DNA of 64,000 nt, taken from assembly GCF_002243645.1 (NCBI RefSeq), contig NZ_CP017704.1, positions 1,155,501 through 1,219,500 on the forward strand. Direction: 5' to 3'. Positions within the stretch are counted from its first letter, which is position 1. Every line of letters begins with the position of its first letter. This document shows, in pieces, positions 18,102-28,014 of this stretch. The notes beneath the pieces were generated by a model. It was given only the letters and a program-made list of their open reading frames with translations, searched no databases and was not told the DNA's origin. The stretch is from Peribacillus simplex NBRC 15720 = DSM 1321 (lineage in GTDB: Bacteria > Bacillota > Bacilli > Bacillales > DSM-1321). A program made the position numbers and the translations under genes.

Positions 18102-19049
18102 CTACATTAACAAGGATATATAGATAGGCAATGTAATTAAAGATAGAATGGTACTAATTACAAATGAAGATGCTGTTTCAGTTGATAACGAATCAAATCT
18201 AGTTGAAATCATTGCCGCTACAGCAGATCCTGGAAATGATACTAGCAAAATAGCTTTAATTGTATCTGCATGATCAAGGCCAATTAGATGAGCAACCAGA
18301 ATCATATATAATGGAATAGCCACAACTTTTAAAATGGAAATACCAAAAGCAATTGGTCGTAAGCTAATCTTACGGATACCCACGGTTACACCTACAGCAA
18401 ATAATGCAACCCCAGATGTCACTGACCCAATTTGATCGAGCGCATTTTTTATGATATCCGGTGCCTGGAACCCCAATAGTGTTAATACAACAGCAAGTAA
18501 GGGAATACATGCAAGCGGTTCGCTAAGACCATGCAAAACGATACCCATAATGTTTGTTTTTTCATCTTTAGATTTACCCAATCTGGATTGTCCGACCGTA
18601 CCAACTATTGTTGCTAATGGATCCAGAAGGGCATTCACCACAATACCCGTAATCGCAATAGGTATAGCTATCTCTTGCGCCCCAAACAAACTGCCTAATA
18701 CAGAAATCCCCATAAAAGCAAAGGCTGGCTGAGTTGCGTTTAATGAAAACATAGATGCTGCAGTTAAATCGTATTTAAACACCAAACGAGCCACTATTAA
18801 AAGGATAATGTAAAAGCCAATAACACCTATGGTCATAGTTAAGAAAAATGACCATTGATTAATTAAGGTTTGTTTTGAGGTTGTTGTGATCCCAATGAAT
18901 AAGTGTGCAGGTAAAGCAAATTTTGTAACTAACGTATTAAGCCCTTTGGAGGATTCTGAATTAAAAATTTTAAAATAGCCACCCAAATAACCAATAATAA
19001 TTGTAAAAAAGATTGGTATTAATGTTAAAAATATATTCCCAATATTCAC
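18102..19049 (-). CDS. ywkB: AEC family transporter, probable malate permease (YwkB-like)
   Basis: Auxin-efflux-carrier-family membrane protein of 315 residues with about ten helices. FSLNATQPAFAFMGISVLGSLFG and VSFPGSAVAAMISTRF are typical of the family. It follows the malic enzyme gene in the same direction. In Bacillus subtilis the maeA (ywkA) gene is also followed by an AEC gene, ywkB, so the pair appears conserved. Import or export of malate is the likely job but is inferred from context. The start is GTG with a weak ribosome site. Confidence 0.8.
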   Translation of the reverse strand: MNIGNIFLTLIPIFFTIIIGYLGGYFKIFNSESSKGLNTLVTKFALPAHLFIGITTTSKQTLINQWSFFLTMTIGVIGFYIILLIVARLVFKYDLTAASMFSLNATQPAFAFMGISVLGSLFGAQEIAIPIAITGIVVNALLDPLATIVGTVGQSRLGKSKDEKTNIMGIVLHGLSEPLACIPLLAVVLTLLGFQAPDIIKNALDQIGSVTSGVALFAVGVTVGIRKISLRPIAFGISILKVVAIPLYMILVAHLIGLDHADTIKAILLVSFPGSAVAAMISTRFDSLSTETASSFVISTILSLITLPIYISLLM

Positions 19050-19170
19050 TCGAGATGCACTTCTCTTTCCAAAAAATTGTCCAATTTAAAAGATTCTACT
19101 AAGGCTGACTTATACGGAGATTCCCCTAAAGCGTATCCCCTTTCTTTTGAGACAACAAAATAAGCTAGCT

Positions 19171-20865
19171 TTATTTCCCATGAATAGTTTTGTACTCCGG
19201 CTTCCACATGGATTCTGTTATTGCTTTTTCAATATCTGTTATATCCGCTTTCGCAATTCCTTCTTCAATGGCTGTCTTTGCCACTTCAATGGCTACAGAT
19301 TTAGAAACCTCTTGCAATTGTTTGATTGAAGGGAGTAAAGAAGCACCATGCTTACTGCTATCCGATAATCTTGAAACAGCAGATGAGGCTGCTGCAAGCA
19401 TGCCCTTAGAGATTTTTGTTGCTTCTGCGACAATTGCACCAAGTCCAAGTCCTGGGAAAATATATGCATTATTAGATTGTCCGATCGTATAAATCACATC
19501 ATTATAGTCAACATCATCAAACGGGCTTCCAGTCGCTATTAAGGCTTTACCTTGAGTCCACTTTATAAGGTCTTCAGGAACAGCTTCCGCTAAGGGAGTC
19601 GGATTTGACATCGGCATAATAATAGGATGTTCCACGTGCTTTGCCATTTCTTTTACAACTTCTTCTGAGAAAGCCCCTGTTTGACCAGAAGTGCCGATTA
19701 AGATGGTTGGTTTAACCTTTTTTATTACCTCTAATAATGGAATAATTCCGACTTCATTCCGATCCCATTCCTCGACTTCTTCAGCTTTCCGGCAATACGA
19801 CTTTTGGAATTTCAAAACATCTGGAATGTCATCTATCAACAATCCACGATAATCGACGGCCCAAAACTTACCATATGCCTCTTCTCTGGAAACGCCATCT
19901 AGGATCATGGCTTCAACCATTTGATCAGCATTACCGATTCCTGCTGCACCTGGACCAAAAACAACAACCCTTTGTTCCTTTAAAGGAACACCAGTTACTT
20001 GTAAGGCAGACATTACGGCGGCTAGTGTTACTGCACCTGTACCTTGTATATCATCATTAAAAGTGAGAATTTTGTCGCCATAATTATCGATTATATTTCG
20101 TGCATTTATATTTCCAAAGTCTTCCCAGTGAAGTAATGCCCTTGGGAAGAAGGCTTGAGACTTTTTAACAAATAAATCAATGAATTCGGAGTATTCATCA
20201 CCGCGAACACGCCCAAACCTGTTACCAATATACAGTGGATCACTAATCAGGCTTTCATTGTCTGTCCCAACATCCAGGACAATAGGTAGCACCCTGCTTG
20301 GATCAATTCCCGCAGCTGCTGTGTAGACTGCCAATTTGCCAATGGCAATGTTAATTCCACCAACTCCCTGATCTCCGATTCCAAGAATACTTTCAGAATC
20401 TGTAACAACTATTAAATCGATATCATCAGATGAAAGGTCCAGGTTTTTAAATGCTTCTTCCATTCCATCCATATTATCAATAGATAGGTATAGACCTCCT
20501 GGACGTTGATATTCTTGGGAGTACTGTTGAATAGCCTCTCCTACAGTAGGTGTGTAAATGATCGGCAGTATTTCACTTAGATGGTCTTTAAGTAGACGGT
20601 AAAACAGTACCACATTCCTATTAAATAAATCATATAACATTCCATTCTTCCGAATATTGCTATGTTGAGTGGAGAATTGTTCATAAGCTCTTTTTACTTG
20701 TTCCTCAAGAGTAAGCACCTGGGATGGTAGCAAGCCTACCAATCCTAGTTCATTTCTTTCTTCCTTAGTGAAAGCAACCCCTTTATTAATAAAAGGGTTT
20801 GACAGAATACCTTTTCCTCTTAAAGTTGTTTCCAAACCCTTTTTTGTCTTTTCATAAGCTGTCAT
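19171..20865 (-). CDS. maeA: NAD-dependent malic enzyme
   Basis: Oxidative decarboxylation of malate to pyruvate, 564 residues. [14 protein letters not shown] carries the catalytic tyrosine. [28 protein letters not shown] and [14 protein letters not shown] are malic-enzyme signatures, and [12 protein letters not shown] is the dinucleotide site. It sits between the malate-sensing MalR/MalK pair and the AEC permease, which defines a malate-use unit. GAGGGAA precedes the ATG. The separate terminator after malR (21134) means it has its own promoter, presumably the MalR target. Confidence 0.93.
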   Translation of the reverse strand: MTAYEKTKKGLETTLRGKGILSNPFINKGVAFTKEERNELGLVGLLPSQVLTLEEQVKRAYEQFSTQHSNIRKNGMLYDLFNRNVVLFYRLLKDHLSEILPIIYTPTVGEAIQQYSQEYQRPGGLYLSIDNMDGMEEAFKNLDLSSDDIDLIVVTDSESILGIGDQGVGGINIAIGKLAVYTAAAGIDPSRVLPIVLDVGTDNESLISDPLYIGNRFGRVRGDEYSEFIDLFVKKSQAFFPRALLHWEDFGNINARNIIDNYGDKILTFNDDIQGTGAVTLAAVMSALQVTGVPLKEQRVVVFGPGAAGIGNADQMVEAMILDGVSREEAYGKFWAVDYRGLLIDDIPDVLKFQKSYCRKAEEVEEWDRNEVGIIPLLEVIKKVKPTILIGTSGQTGAFSEEVVKEMAKHVEHPIIMPMSNPTPLAEAVPEDLIKWTQGKALIATGSPFDDVDYNDVIYTIGQSNNAYIFPGLGLGAIVAEATKISKGMLAAASSAVSRLSDSSKHGASLLPSIKQLQEVSKSVAIEVAKTAIEEGIAKADITDIEKAITESMWKPEYKTIHGK

Positions 20866-21133
20866 AGACGTTCCCTCTTCCTAAAAATGTATATTTAAAA
20901 ATGATCATTACCAGGCAATAGAGTATATTCTTCCCTGAGGAAGTGTAATTACTAAAAGAAAACTGTAAAAAGGAAAATAAATATACAGCACATAAAAACT
21001 TAAATATTTCCTCATTACTGCTTATTTGTTCAATCTTGTGAAAAATTTATAAATACCCAATCGCCAGTCTATATCTTAGTAGTCATTTACGGAGGACACT
21101 AGCTTATTTAACTAATTTTAGTATTATGTAATT
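20866..21133. other. Intergenic region upstream of maeA
   Basis: AT-rich; expected to contain the maeA promoter and the MalR binding site. I do not know the MalR site well enough to mark it. Confidence 0.4.
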
Positions 21134-21164
21134 AAAAAAAGTAAGCAGCCATTTGGCTGCTTAC
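21134..21164 (-). terminator. Terminator at the end of malR
   Basis: Perfect stem GTAAGCAGCC / GGCTGCTTAC with a four-base loop, overlapping the malR stop codon. A run of U follows on the minus strand. Confidence 0.88.
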
Positions 21165-21868
21165 AGATAACGTTGAATAATATGGCTCTTGTCATCATTA
21201 AATTTGTGTTGGGAGACTGGTCGGCCTACCGTTCCATAGATTACCTTAACATCAAGGACACCGATATCCTTCATGAATTTTAAATATTTCCTTACTGATA
21301 CCCTGGATATACCCGCCACATTTACGACTTCCTCTGTTGAAAAGGGAGCATTTTTAAATACCAGTATCACATTCCATATAATCTTTAAGGTATCTTGAGC
21401 CAATCCTTTCGGTAATTCCTCTGGTAAATGAATTTCTTCTTGATGTAAAATTCGATAATCTAATTCTTCTTGATTTAGCATATTCTTATCTTGAATAAAA
21501 TCTGATTTGTTCCGATATGCTGATAAGGCCGCGTTAAAACGTTCAAATTCAAACGGCTTAATTAAATAATCAACAGCACCTAGTCTTAATGCTTTCTGAA
21601 TCCTCTCAATGTCCGACGCAGCAGAAATGACAATAACATCTATCTCTTTTTCACTTTCTCGAATTTGTGAGAGTAAATCGAGTCCATTTTTCCCAGGCAT
21701 GAAAATGTCTAATAGAACTAACCCTATTCTTTGATCTTCCAATACATTCAGAGCTTGATCCACTGAGGAACAGACAGCAGCTAATTCGTAGCCATCGACT
21801 TGATTCAAATAGCGCTTATTGAACTCTGCAACCATCGGGTCATCTTCTACGATCATTACCTTAATCAT
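21161..21868 (-). CDS. malR: Response regulator, MalR/DcuR/CitB family
   Basis: Receiver domain with the acidic pair in MIVEDDPMVAEF, the phospho-acceptor aspartate in LLDIFMPGKNG and the lysine in DYLIKPFEF. A C-terminal DNA-binding domain follows, with FSTEEVVNVAGISRVSVRKYL as the helix-turn-helix. At 235 residues it matches Bacillus MalR. It lies one base after malK and upstream of maeA and the permease, so it most likely activates them when malate is present. Confidence 0.9.
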   Translation of the reverse strand: MIKVMIVEDDPMVAEFNKRYLNQVDGYELAAVCSSVDQALNVLEDQRIGLVLLDIFMPGKNGLDLLSQIRESEKEIDVIVISAASDIERIQKALRLGAVDYLIKPFEFERFNAALSAYRNKSDFIQDKNMLNQEELDYRILHQEEIHLPEELPKGLAQDTLKIIWNVILVFKNAPFSTEEVVNVAGISRVSVRKYLKFMKDIGVLDVKVIYGTVGRPVSQHKFNDDKSHIIQRYL

Positions 21869-21869
21869 C

Positions 21870-23465
21870 CTACATCATCCTTGCTTTGTATGGTATATAA
21901 ACCACAAACGTTGTTTCTTGACCTTCTTTTGAACTAATATTGAGATCTCCGCCTAGCTTATCCAGGCTTGCCTTAACCAAATATAAACCAATCCCCCTGT
22001 CCTCTCCTTTTGTTGTAAATCCTTTTAGAAGGATATGATTAAGATTGGAATCAGATATTCCCTGTCCAGTATCATGAACTTCAATAGTTAAAATATCATC
22101 TGCATAATCAAACTTTAATTCAATTCGTTTAACGGGCCTTTTTTCTACTGCTTCTATAGCATTGTCAATCAAATTTCCTATTATCGTAATTAGCTCATGA
22201 GTAATAGCTGCATTTTCTGGTTCTGGCAATTGAAAGTCAGAGGATAATGCCAGCTTAGCACCTGCTTCCCTGGCATAACTTAGTTTACCAATTAAAAAAC
22301 CGGCAAGTACTGGATCTTTAACGGTTTTGGTAATAAAGCCAATCTCGTTTTCTCTGTGGTCAACAAGATCACTAATATATGCTGCAAGCTGATCATAATA
22401 ATGCATATGCACCATACCAAGTATTACATGCAGTTTGTTCATGAATTCGTGCGACTGGGCCCTTAACGATTCAGCATATAAACGGACTCCAGTCAGCTGT
22501 TCCGCCAGCAGATGTATTTCTGTTTTATCACGAAATGTAGCCACGGCACCTACGATTTCATCCTTCACAAATACTGGTACCCTATTCACTAGTAAGACAC
22601 TATCTTTTAAATCCTGCTCTTTATCTAATTCGACTTTTCCGGTCTCTAGGATTTTATCCAGGTTTGAGTCAGGCATATAACTAGTTACCTTTTTACCCGT
22701 TGGATTTTCATTAATACCCGCTTTTTTAAATATCTTTAAAGCTGCTTTGTTTACGAGAGTAATGGTTGAACTCTGATCTACCGCTATGATTCCCTCCCGA
22801 ACTGATTGTAAAATGGCATTTCGCTCTTTTAAAACCTTCGCAATAGCAAAAGGTTCCAGCCCAAATAATATTTTCTTAATATATCTTGCCAAAAGTATTG
22901 CGCCGGCAATTCCGGTTAATATTCCAAAAACGGTTCCTACATAAATATTAAAACGGCTTTTTAAAACAGCATCATTAACTTTTTGAAGAGAAATGCCGAC
23001 CACCACGGCTCCAATTTGATTATCCTCTGAATCATAAACAGGGGTGAAAGAACGCAAAGATCTGCCTAAAGTTCCTTTGGAAATAGAAATGTGCTCACTA
23101 CCTCTTAATACATCTTTCTCATCCCCTCCAACAAATTTTTTTCCTATTTTACTTGGATCGGGGTGAGTTTTCCGGATTCCATTATTATCGATTATTACCA
23201 CAAATTCTACATCTGTCGATTTTTTTATCCTATTGGTAAATTGCTGAACTTCCTGATTGTTCTCACTTCCACTTAACGCTTCGATTACAAGCGGCGTTTG
23301 TGCTGCCATGCGTGCTACGTTTACTGCTTTTTCAGTCTGGCTCTTCTCTATTGTATCCGCAACTGTTTGGCTAATGAGAATATCTGTAATAAATAATGAT
23401 AGGGCTACTACCCCACACACCAGTATCATAATAGTAAACTGTAGACTCCATTTCCCTTTTTTCAC
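21870..23465 (-). CDS. malK: Sensor histidine kinase, MalK/DcuS/CitA family
   Basis: Membrane sensor of C4-dicarboxylates. After helix 1 comes an extracytoplasmic sensor with NNGIRKTHPDPSKIGKKF and GTLGRSLRSFTPVYDSED, the dicarboxylate-binding fold. A second helix, a PAS domain and AQSHEFMNKLHVILGMVHM (with the phospho-accepting histidine) follow. The ATPase domain contains IGNLIDNAIEAVEK and GRGIGLYLV-like GEDRGIGLYLVKASLDKLGG. The open frame starts at 23555. I use the GTG at 23465, eight bases after AGAGGTG, giving 531 residues, the normal family length. Confidence 0.9.
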   Translation of the reverse strand: MKKGKWSLQFTIMILVCGVVALSLFITDILISQTVADTIEKSQTEKAVNVARMAAQTPLVIEALSGSENNQEVQQFTNRIKKSTDVEFVVIIDNNGIRKTHPDPSKIGKKFVGGDEKDVLRGSEHISISKGTLGRSLRSFTPVYDSEDNQIGAVVVGISLQKVNDAVLKSRFNIYVGTVFGILTGIAGAILLARYIKKILFGLEPFAIAKVLKERNAILQSVREGIIAVDQSSTITLVNKAALKIFKKAGINENPTGKKVTSYMPDSNLDKILETGKVELDKEQDLKDSVLLVNRVPVFVKDEIVGAVATFRDKTEIHLLAEQLTGVRLYAESLRAQSHEFMNKLHVILGMVHMHYYDQLAAYISDLVDHRENEIGFITKTVKDPVLAGFLIGKLSYAREAGAKLALSSDFQLPEPENAAITHELITIIGNLIDNAIEAVEKRPVKRIELKFDYADDILTIEVHDTGQGISDSNLNHILLKGFTTKGEDRGIGLYLVKASLDKLGGDLNISSKEGQETTFVVYIPYKARMM

Positions 23466-24107
23466 TGCTACACACCTCTTTGGTCTAAAAACTCTATTAA
23501 CTTTAAGGAAGATACTTTTTATGTTAAGTATTTTCATTTTGCTTACATCACACAATTATTCGGTACCTTATCAAGTTCCAAAAAGGTAGCCAAGTGATTT
23601 AAATCAATTGAGATAAGATATATAACCTAACCATTTGCCAATGGTATCCTTAAAAATACTGATTTAGCTGCAATATTTTCCAATAATAAAACAGACTATA
23701 CCTTCGTAGGCTTGGATATAAATATTCAAAATCTTACTCGCACCCTCATTATTCTCCTTTCATATCTTTACCCCTACATACCTCAGTAGTTCAATATAAG
23801 TTATTTTTGCTATACTCCTCCTGCACTAGGGTTAAAGCCGCAAGTTTTCTATTAGTATTATGGAGTTCATTAGAAGTTTAGCGGAATATCCCAGCAATTC
23901 TTACAATGCTAAAAGTTACTACGATTTTCTTATTTAACCTTTCCAATTAGTTACTATTTAATTTTCAAAAATACAGCTGTCTAACATCTTCTATCTCTCT
24001 GTTTCCGTTTATCTAAAATCGACATGTTTAAAACAGGGGGAATGATTAAAATACCCGCATTTTCAACAGATTTCAAATCAAAAAAGTAATTAAGAAAGTA
24101 CTCAAGG
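23466..24107. other. Intergenic region, about 640 bases
   Basis: AT-rich sequence rich in stop codons in all frames. It holds the malK promoter by position. Nothing else was recognised. It adjoins two gene remnants, so it may itself be decayed coding sequence. Confidence 0.4.
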
Positions 24108-24258
24108 TTTAGACTTAGTCATCAATTGTGTAAAATGGCCTAAACATAGAAAAGATCATTTTATTACTAGAGATATGTTAATGATTATGAAATAAGGTTC
24201 AGTAATTGTAGACATCAGTGCGGATGTAGAGGGGGCAATTGTAACCTATAAATCGAAA
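24108..24258 (+). pseudogene. Remnant of an alanine dehydrogenase/N5-(carboxyethyl)ornithine synthase-like gene
   Basis: The + strand reads GLDLVINCVKWPKHRKDHF and ITRDMLMIMK, then TAA, then GSVIVDISADVEGAIVTYK in the same frame. The second part matches the region after the NAD fold in alanine dehydrogenase-type enzymes (family recognition by eye). Frames upstream and downstream are broken by stops. A further short frame near 24320-24420 ending AEQPPPD is of unknown origin. Confidence 0.6.
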
Positions 24259-24482
24259 ATACATGCAAATCCTACTTATGTATTTATAACATCAGTCTTT
24301 ATTGTTTATATTACTTTTACTTTTATCTGGAATCTATTACTTTTGATTACACAAAAAAGCTTGCAGATTTAGACCCTAAAAGGGACCTTATCCTACAAGC
24401 TGAACAACCTCCACCTGATTAAAATGATATACATTCCAAATGTCAGGGGGTTCTGATCCATTGTACCAAGCTGATACTCTAC

Positions 24483-25002
24483 CTAGTGATTTTGTTTTAA
24501 CAGGTTAAGTCGAAGCCCGATTGATTTTTTATCTTCTATCCAAATTTGATGCTTTTCCCCATTGGCCGTATATTCCACATAATTTTGTAAGGTCTTTTCA
24601 TTCCACACCTTTTTAAGTCCATGAGATGAAATAATTCGGTCGACCTCAGCCATGGTACGGTCATGACTTTTCACTTATTAGTCGATAAATCGGTTACCCA
24701 TTCTCTCGTATAAAATGGTACAGCCAATATTATCTTATAAGGTACTTCTTTCATTAAAAGCTTAATTCCTTCTTTGGTCCAAGGTATCGAGGTAACAGAC
24801 CCAGCTACTGGGCTCCCCCCCAATGCACGACATAACCTATTATGATTATATAGTCTGCTATTTTGCCAAGTACTTTCCTTTCTAGACTTTTTGACCAAAA
24901 AGGGTCGTCATTTTCCCTAGTGACATCCACAGATTTTTTAATACCATGAGGTTTTAGTGACTTTTTTAGTTCGCCTATGGTACCTTCACCGACCATTTCC
25001 AT
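24483..25002 (-). pseudogene. Broken glycoside hydrolase family 18 (spore/cortex-type) gene
   Basis: Three overlapping frames together spell one GH18-like domain. The first (25002 to about 24808) has SVDVTRENDDPFW and KIADYIIIIGYVVHWGGAQ, where an active domain would have a DxxxDxE-type acid. The second has GSVTSIPWTKEGIKLLMKEV and VPFYTREWVTDLSTNK. The third (24674-24483) has TMAEVDRIISSHGLKKVW and IWIEDKKSIGLRLNLLKQ. Frameshifts lie near 24810 and 24670, and a stop cuts the C-terminus. Intact relatives are secreted or spore-coat peptidoglycan hydrolases. Confidence 0.8.
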
Positions 25003-25205
25003 TCAATAGGCTCCCCTGATACAAAGAACCATTCTCAGAAAAATCGAATATCAGTTTTCACGTGATATATTAATTATTGATTATGAAGTTCCTCCATAAA
25101 TTTGCTCTATAGGTAATTTCACATAATAACAGGTAAATATAGCTATGGAAACATGTTTAAGGTACTATCAAAAAAAACCTTTCGAAAACAATGATCCAGA
25201 TAATG

Positions 25206-25231
25206 AAAAAAACCCGTGTATATAACACGGG
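25206..25231 (-). terminator. Terminator after prfC
   Basis: Stem CCCGTGT / ACACGGG with seven U residues following on the minus strand. Confidence 0.85.
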
Positions 25232-25239
25232 CTTCTCCA

Positions 25240-26814
25240 TTATTTCAAATCCATTGGATTATATAATTCCACGTCAGGATTTTTATCTTGGAACCAACGA
25301 AGTGCAAACTCATTTTCAAATAAGAATGCATATTTATCAAACCGGTCTTTAACAAGGATGCTTCTTGAGCTATGAAGATTTTCATCAAGCTTTTCATCCT
25401 CAGCCCAGCGTGTAATCTTGCTGCCCATGCGTTCCATCACGACTTCAACATTGTACTCGTTCCTCATTCGATGCTCGAATACTTCGAATTGAAGTTGCCC
25501 AACCGCACCAAGCAGATATTCTTCCATCCGAACCGTTTTGAAGAGCTGAATTGCCCCTTCTTGTACAAGTTGGTTAATTCCTTTATGGAAATGTTTCTGT
25601 TTCATGACGTTTTTAGCTGTTACCCTCATGAATAGTTCCGGTGTAAACTGAGGCAGCTTTTCAAACTGAAACAAGTCTTTGCTTGTTGTAATCGTATCGC
25701 CAATTTGGTAGTTACCGGTATCATATAAACCGATGATATCTCCGCTTACCGCTTCATTTACGGTGTTCCGATCATCAGCCATGAATTGGGTAGAAGAAGA
25801 AAGGTTGATCGGTTTCCCTGTCCTGCTCAAGTTGACGCTCATTCCACGCTCGAATTTACCGGAGCAAATGCGAAGGAAAGCGATCCGGTCTCGGTGTTTT
25901 GGGTTCATATTCGCCTGGATTTTGAAAATGAAACCAGAAAAATCATTACTGACAGGATCCATTTCACCTGACGTTGTCATCCGTGCTTGTGGAGCTGGTG
26001 CAAATTTCAGATAAGCATCCAAAAACGTCTGAACACCGAATGTCGTTAAAGCACTACCGAAAAATACGGGACTAAGTTTTCCATTCGCAATGTTTTCTTC
26101 AGAGAATTGATTGCCCGCTTCCGTCAACAGCATGATTTCTTCCAAAGTTTGCTCATATAACTGGGAATCCTTAAGTTTATGATCCACTTCGAGTTCACCT
26201 TCATCATTCAATGGAAGGAAACGCTCTTCCCCTTCAGTTTTGAACTGTTCAATTCGATTATTGAACCTGTCGTATATGCCCACGAAGTCTTTTCCCATCC
26301 CAATCGGCCAATTCATTGGGTATGTTTCTATACCTAATACCTCTTCGAGTTCGGCAAGCAATTCGAGCGGCGTTTTACCTTGTCGGTCCATTTTATTGAT
26401 AAAAGTGAAAATCGGGATACCCCTCATCCGGCATACTTTGAATAATTTAACCGTCTGATCCTCGATACCTTTTGCCGAATCGATGATCATCACGGCACTA
26501 TCAACAGCCATCAGTGTACGATATGTGTCTTCACTGAAATCTTGGTGACCTGGTGTATCGAGAATATTGACACGAAAATCATCATAATCGAATTGCATGA
26601 CTGAAGATGTAACGGAAATTCCCCGTTGCTTTTCAATCTCCATCCAGTCACTGGTTGCATACTTTCCTGTTTTTCTAGCTTTAACTGTTCCGGCATCACG
26701 GATTGCGCCACCAAACAGTAATAATTTTTCTGTCAAAGTTGTTTTCCCGGCATCCGGGTGAGAGATGATTGCGAAGGTCCGTCGGGATTGAACCTCGTCT
26801 TTTAAAGTAGTCAT
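25240..26814 (-). CDS. prfC: Peptide chain release factor 3
   Basis: Translational GTPase that recycles RF1/RF2 from the ribosome, 524 residues. G motifs are [13 protein letters not shown] (about 18-30), [12 protein letters not shown] and [29 protein letters not shown] is the switch I region. The C-terminal [13 protein letters not shown] is typical of RF3. It stands alone with its own terminator, and AAAGGAA precedes the ATG. Confidence 0.95.
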   Translation of the reverse strand: MTTLKDEVQSRRTFAIISHPDAGKTTLTEKLLLFGGAIRDAGTVKARKTGKYATSDWMEIEKQRGISVTSSVMQFDYDDFRVNILDTPGHQDFSEDTYRTLMAVDSAVMIIDSAKGIEDQTVKLFKVCRMRGIPIFTFINKMDRQGKTPLELLAELEEVLGIETYPMNWPIGMGKDFVGIYDRFNNRIEQFKTEGEERFLPLNDEGELEVDHKLKDSQLYEQTLEEIMLLTEAGNQFSEENIANGKLSPVFFGSALTTFGVQTFLDAYLKFAPAPQARMTTSGEMDPVSNDFSGFIFKIQANMNPKHRDRIAFLRICSGKFERGMSVNLSRTGKPINLSSSTQFMADDRNTVNEAVSGDIIGLYDTGNYQIGDTITTSKDLFQFEKLPQFTPELFMRVTAKNVMKQKHFHKGINQLVQEGAIQLFKTVRMEEYLLGAVGQLQFEVFEHRMRNEYNVEVVMERMGSKITRWAEDEKLDENLHSSRSILVKDRFDKYAFLFENEFALRWFQDKNPDVELYNPMDLK

Positions 26815-27067
26815 AAAATGTTCCTTTCATTATTGGAGTCATCAAAAAAAATTTATATGAGGTTTACTGTATTTTTTACATTGGAATGGCAACCTTTCTT
26901 TGTATGCATAAATCCTGATCATACACAATATATGTAAGAAGAAATATATCATAAGGCTTAAGCCTTGGCTACTCGGCATTCATTTCAATCAACCTTACTA
27001 TTTTAACACGATATGAAGGAAAGATGTAGAGGTGAATGAATCACGATAAGAGGATTTATTCAAATGC
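26815..27067. other. Intergenic region upstream of prfC
   Basis: About 250 bases containing the prfC promoter by position. No gene or RNA recognised. Confidence 0.4.
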
Positions 27068-27093
27068 AAAACAAAAGACGCTTAATCAGCGCC
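27068..27093 (-). terminator. Terminator after a small leftward gene
   Basis: Minus-strand stem GGCGCT-GATTA-AGCGTC followed by TTTTGTTTT. It supports transcription of the small frame at 27145-27258. Confidence 0.65.
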
Positions 27094-27144
27094 CCTTATC
27101 TTAATCCATATGGTTACCGTTCATTTATTCATGGTTTAACTTAT

Positions 27145-27258
27145 TTACCTTGCAGTTTTAATCGCTTTTTGATTCCGCTTGTTTTTCCAGCGTTTTTTTA
27201 CTTCTTTGAATATGATGGGAGCAGCAAAAATGAGGGCCCTTTTTAATAATTTCTTCAT
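27145..27258 (-). CDS. Small basic protein, 37 residues, possible membrane-associated
   Basis: Starts MKKLLKRALIFAAPIIFKEV and ends with a strongly basic tail (KKRWKNKRNQKAIKTAR). An AAAGGA site lies upstream; an alternative ATG in another frame is closer to it but encodes a less plausible product. A terminator follows at 27068. The hydrophobic stretch LIFAAPII flanked by lysines suggests a short amphipathic or membrane-surface helix. Not recognised. The opposing + frame of 60 residues is considered its shadow. Confidence 0.5.
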   Translation of the reverse strand: MKKLLKRALIFAAPIIFKEVKKRWKNKRNQKAIKTAR

Positions 27259-27312
27259 TTTTCATCAGTCCTTTCTTTCTTATCCTATACCCGATTATTT
27301 TCGTGAAAAACT

Positions 27313-27530
27313 TTAATGCCAAATTGTTTTCCTGATTTCAACTGTAAAGGCTTTTCCCTCATGGACATCGCAACCACCATCAAATTTCAATCCAGGAAAA
27401 TCCTGCGCGACAATAAAGTTATACTTCCCCGTATAAAACCTTCCTAATATTATTTCCCCAAAATGGGAATGTATAAATTACTTCCATTTGTTTTATCCTT
27501 TATAAAGGTGGGTATATACTAAAAAACTGG
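27313..27530 (-). pseudogene. Probable frameshifted remnant of an unknown gene
   Basis: One minus-strand frame reads YIPTFIKDKTNGSNLYIPIL plus GK then TAA. A second, shifted frame carries on as EIILGRFYTGKYNFIVAQ, FPGLKFDGGCDVHEGK and AFTVEIRKTIWH, ending at 27313. Composition looks like real protein in both halves, joined by a shift near 27465. I do not recognise the family. It lies upstream of the 37-residue gene, in the same direction. Confidence 0.35.
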
Positions 27531-27708
27531 AAATTACTCCAGAGGTTAGTGGGTTAATATTTCCTGTGGCCATTCACATATTATCAAGCATCTTCGTATG
27601 ATAATTTTAACTTGATTGAGGCTGCTGGATAATGTGTGAAATTGATTTTTCCATCCAGGTAAAATCATCACCATTAATATTTTTTAACTTTTTAGGAGGA
27701 TTCATCGA

Positions 27709-27912
27709 ATGACAGTAACAGGTAAAGTAAAATGGTTCAATAGTGACAAAGGATTTGGATTCATCGAAGTACCAAACGAAGATGATGTTTTCGTTCATTT
27801 TTCCGCCATTCAAGGAGAAGGTTTCAAGAGCCTTGATGAAGGTCAAGAGGTTGAATTTGAGATCGAAGAAGGAAACCGCGGACCTCAAGCTAAAAACGTC
27901 GTAAAACTCTAA
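27709..27912 (+). CDS. Cold shock protein (CspB/CspD type)
   Basis: Single cold-shock domain, 67 residues, RNA/ssDNA chaperone. KGFGFIE is RNP1 and VFVHF is RNP2; [13 protein letters not shown] is the usual end. TTAGGAGG precedes the ATG and the T-rich leader of at least 100 bases is typical for cold-shock mRNAs. It stands alone with a strong terminator. Confidence 0.96.
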   Translation: MTVTGKVKWFNSDKGFGFIEVPNEDDVFVHFSAIQGEGFKSLDEGQEVEFEIEEGNRGPQAKNVVKL

Positions 27913-27948
27913 AGCATAGATACAAAAACATAATGGATATGCAATGCA

Positions 27949-27981
27949 AAAGGATGCCGCCCATATTGGGTGGCATCCTTT
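27949..27981 (+). terminator. Terminator after the cold shock gene
   Basis: Fourteen-bp stem (one G-T pair) AAAGGATGCCGCCC / GGGTGGCATCCTTT, loop ATATT, then T-rich. Confidence 0.88.
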
Positions 27982-28014
27982 CCTTTATATTTGATCCATC
28001 ACGGCATTTTCACG

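Noticed and set aside
27064..27246. 60-residue + strand frame
   Set aside because: No ribosome site, and the minus-strand 37-residue frame here has both a ribosome site and a terminator.
27607..27888. 93-residue minus-strand frame
   Set aside because: It lies across the cold shock gene, whose RNP motifs and ribosome site leave no doubt about the coding strand.
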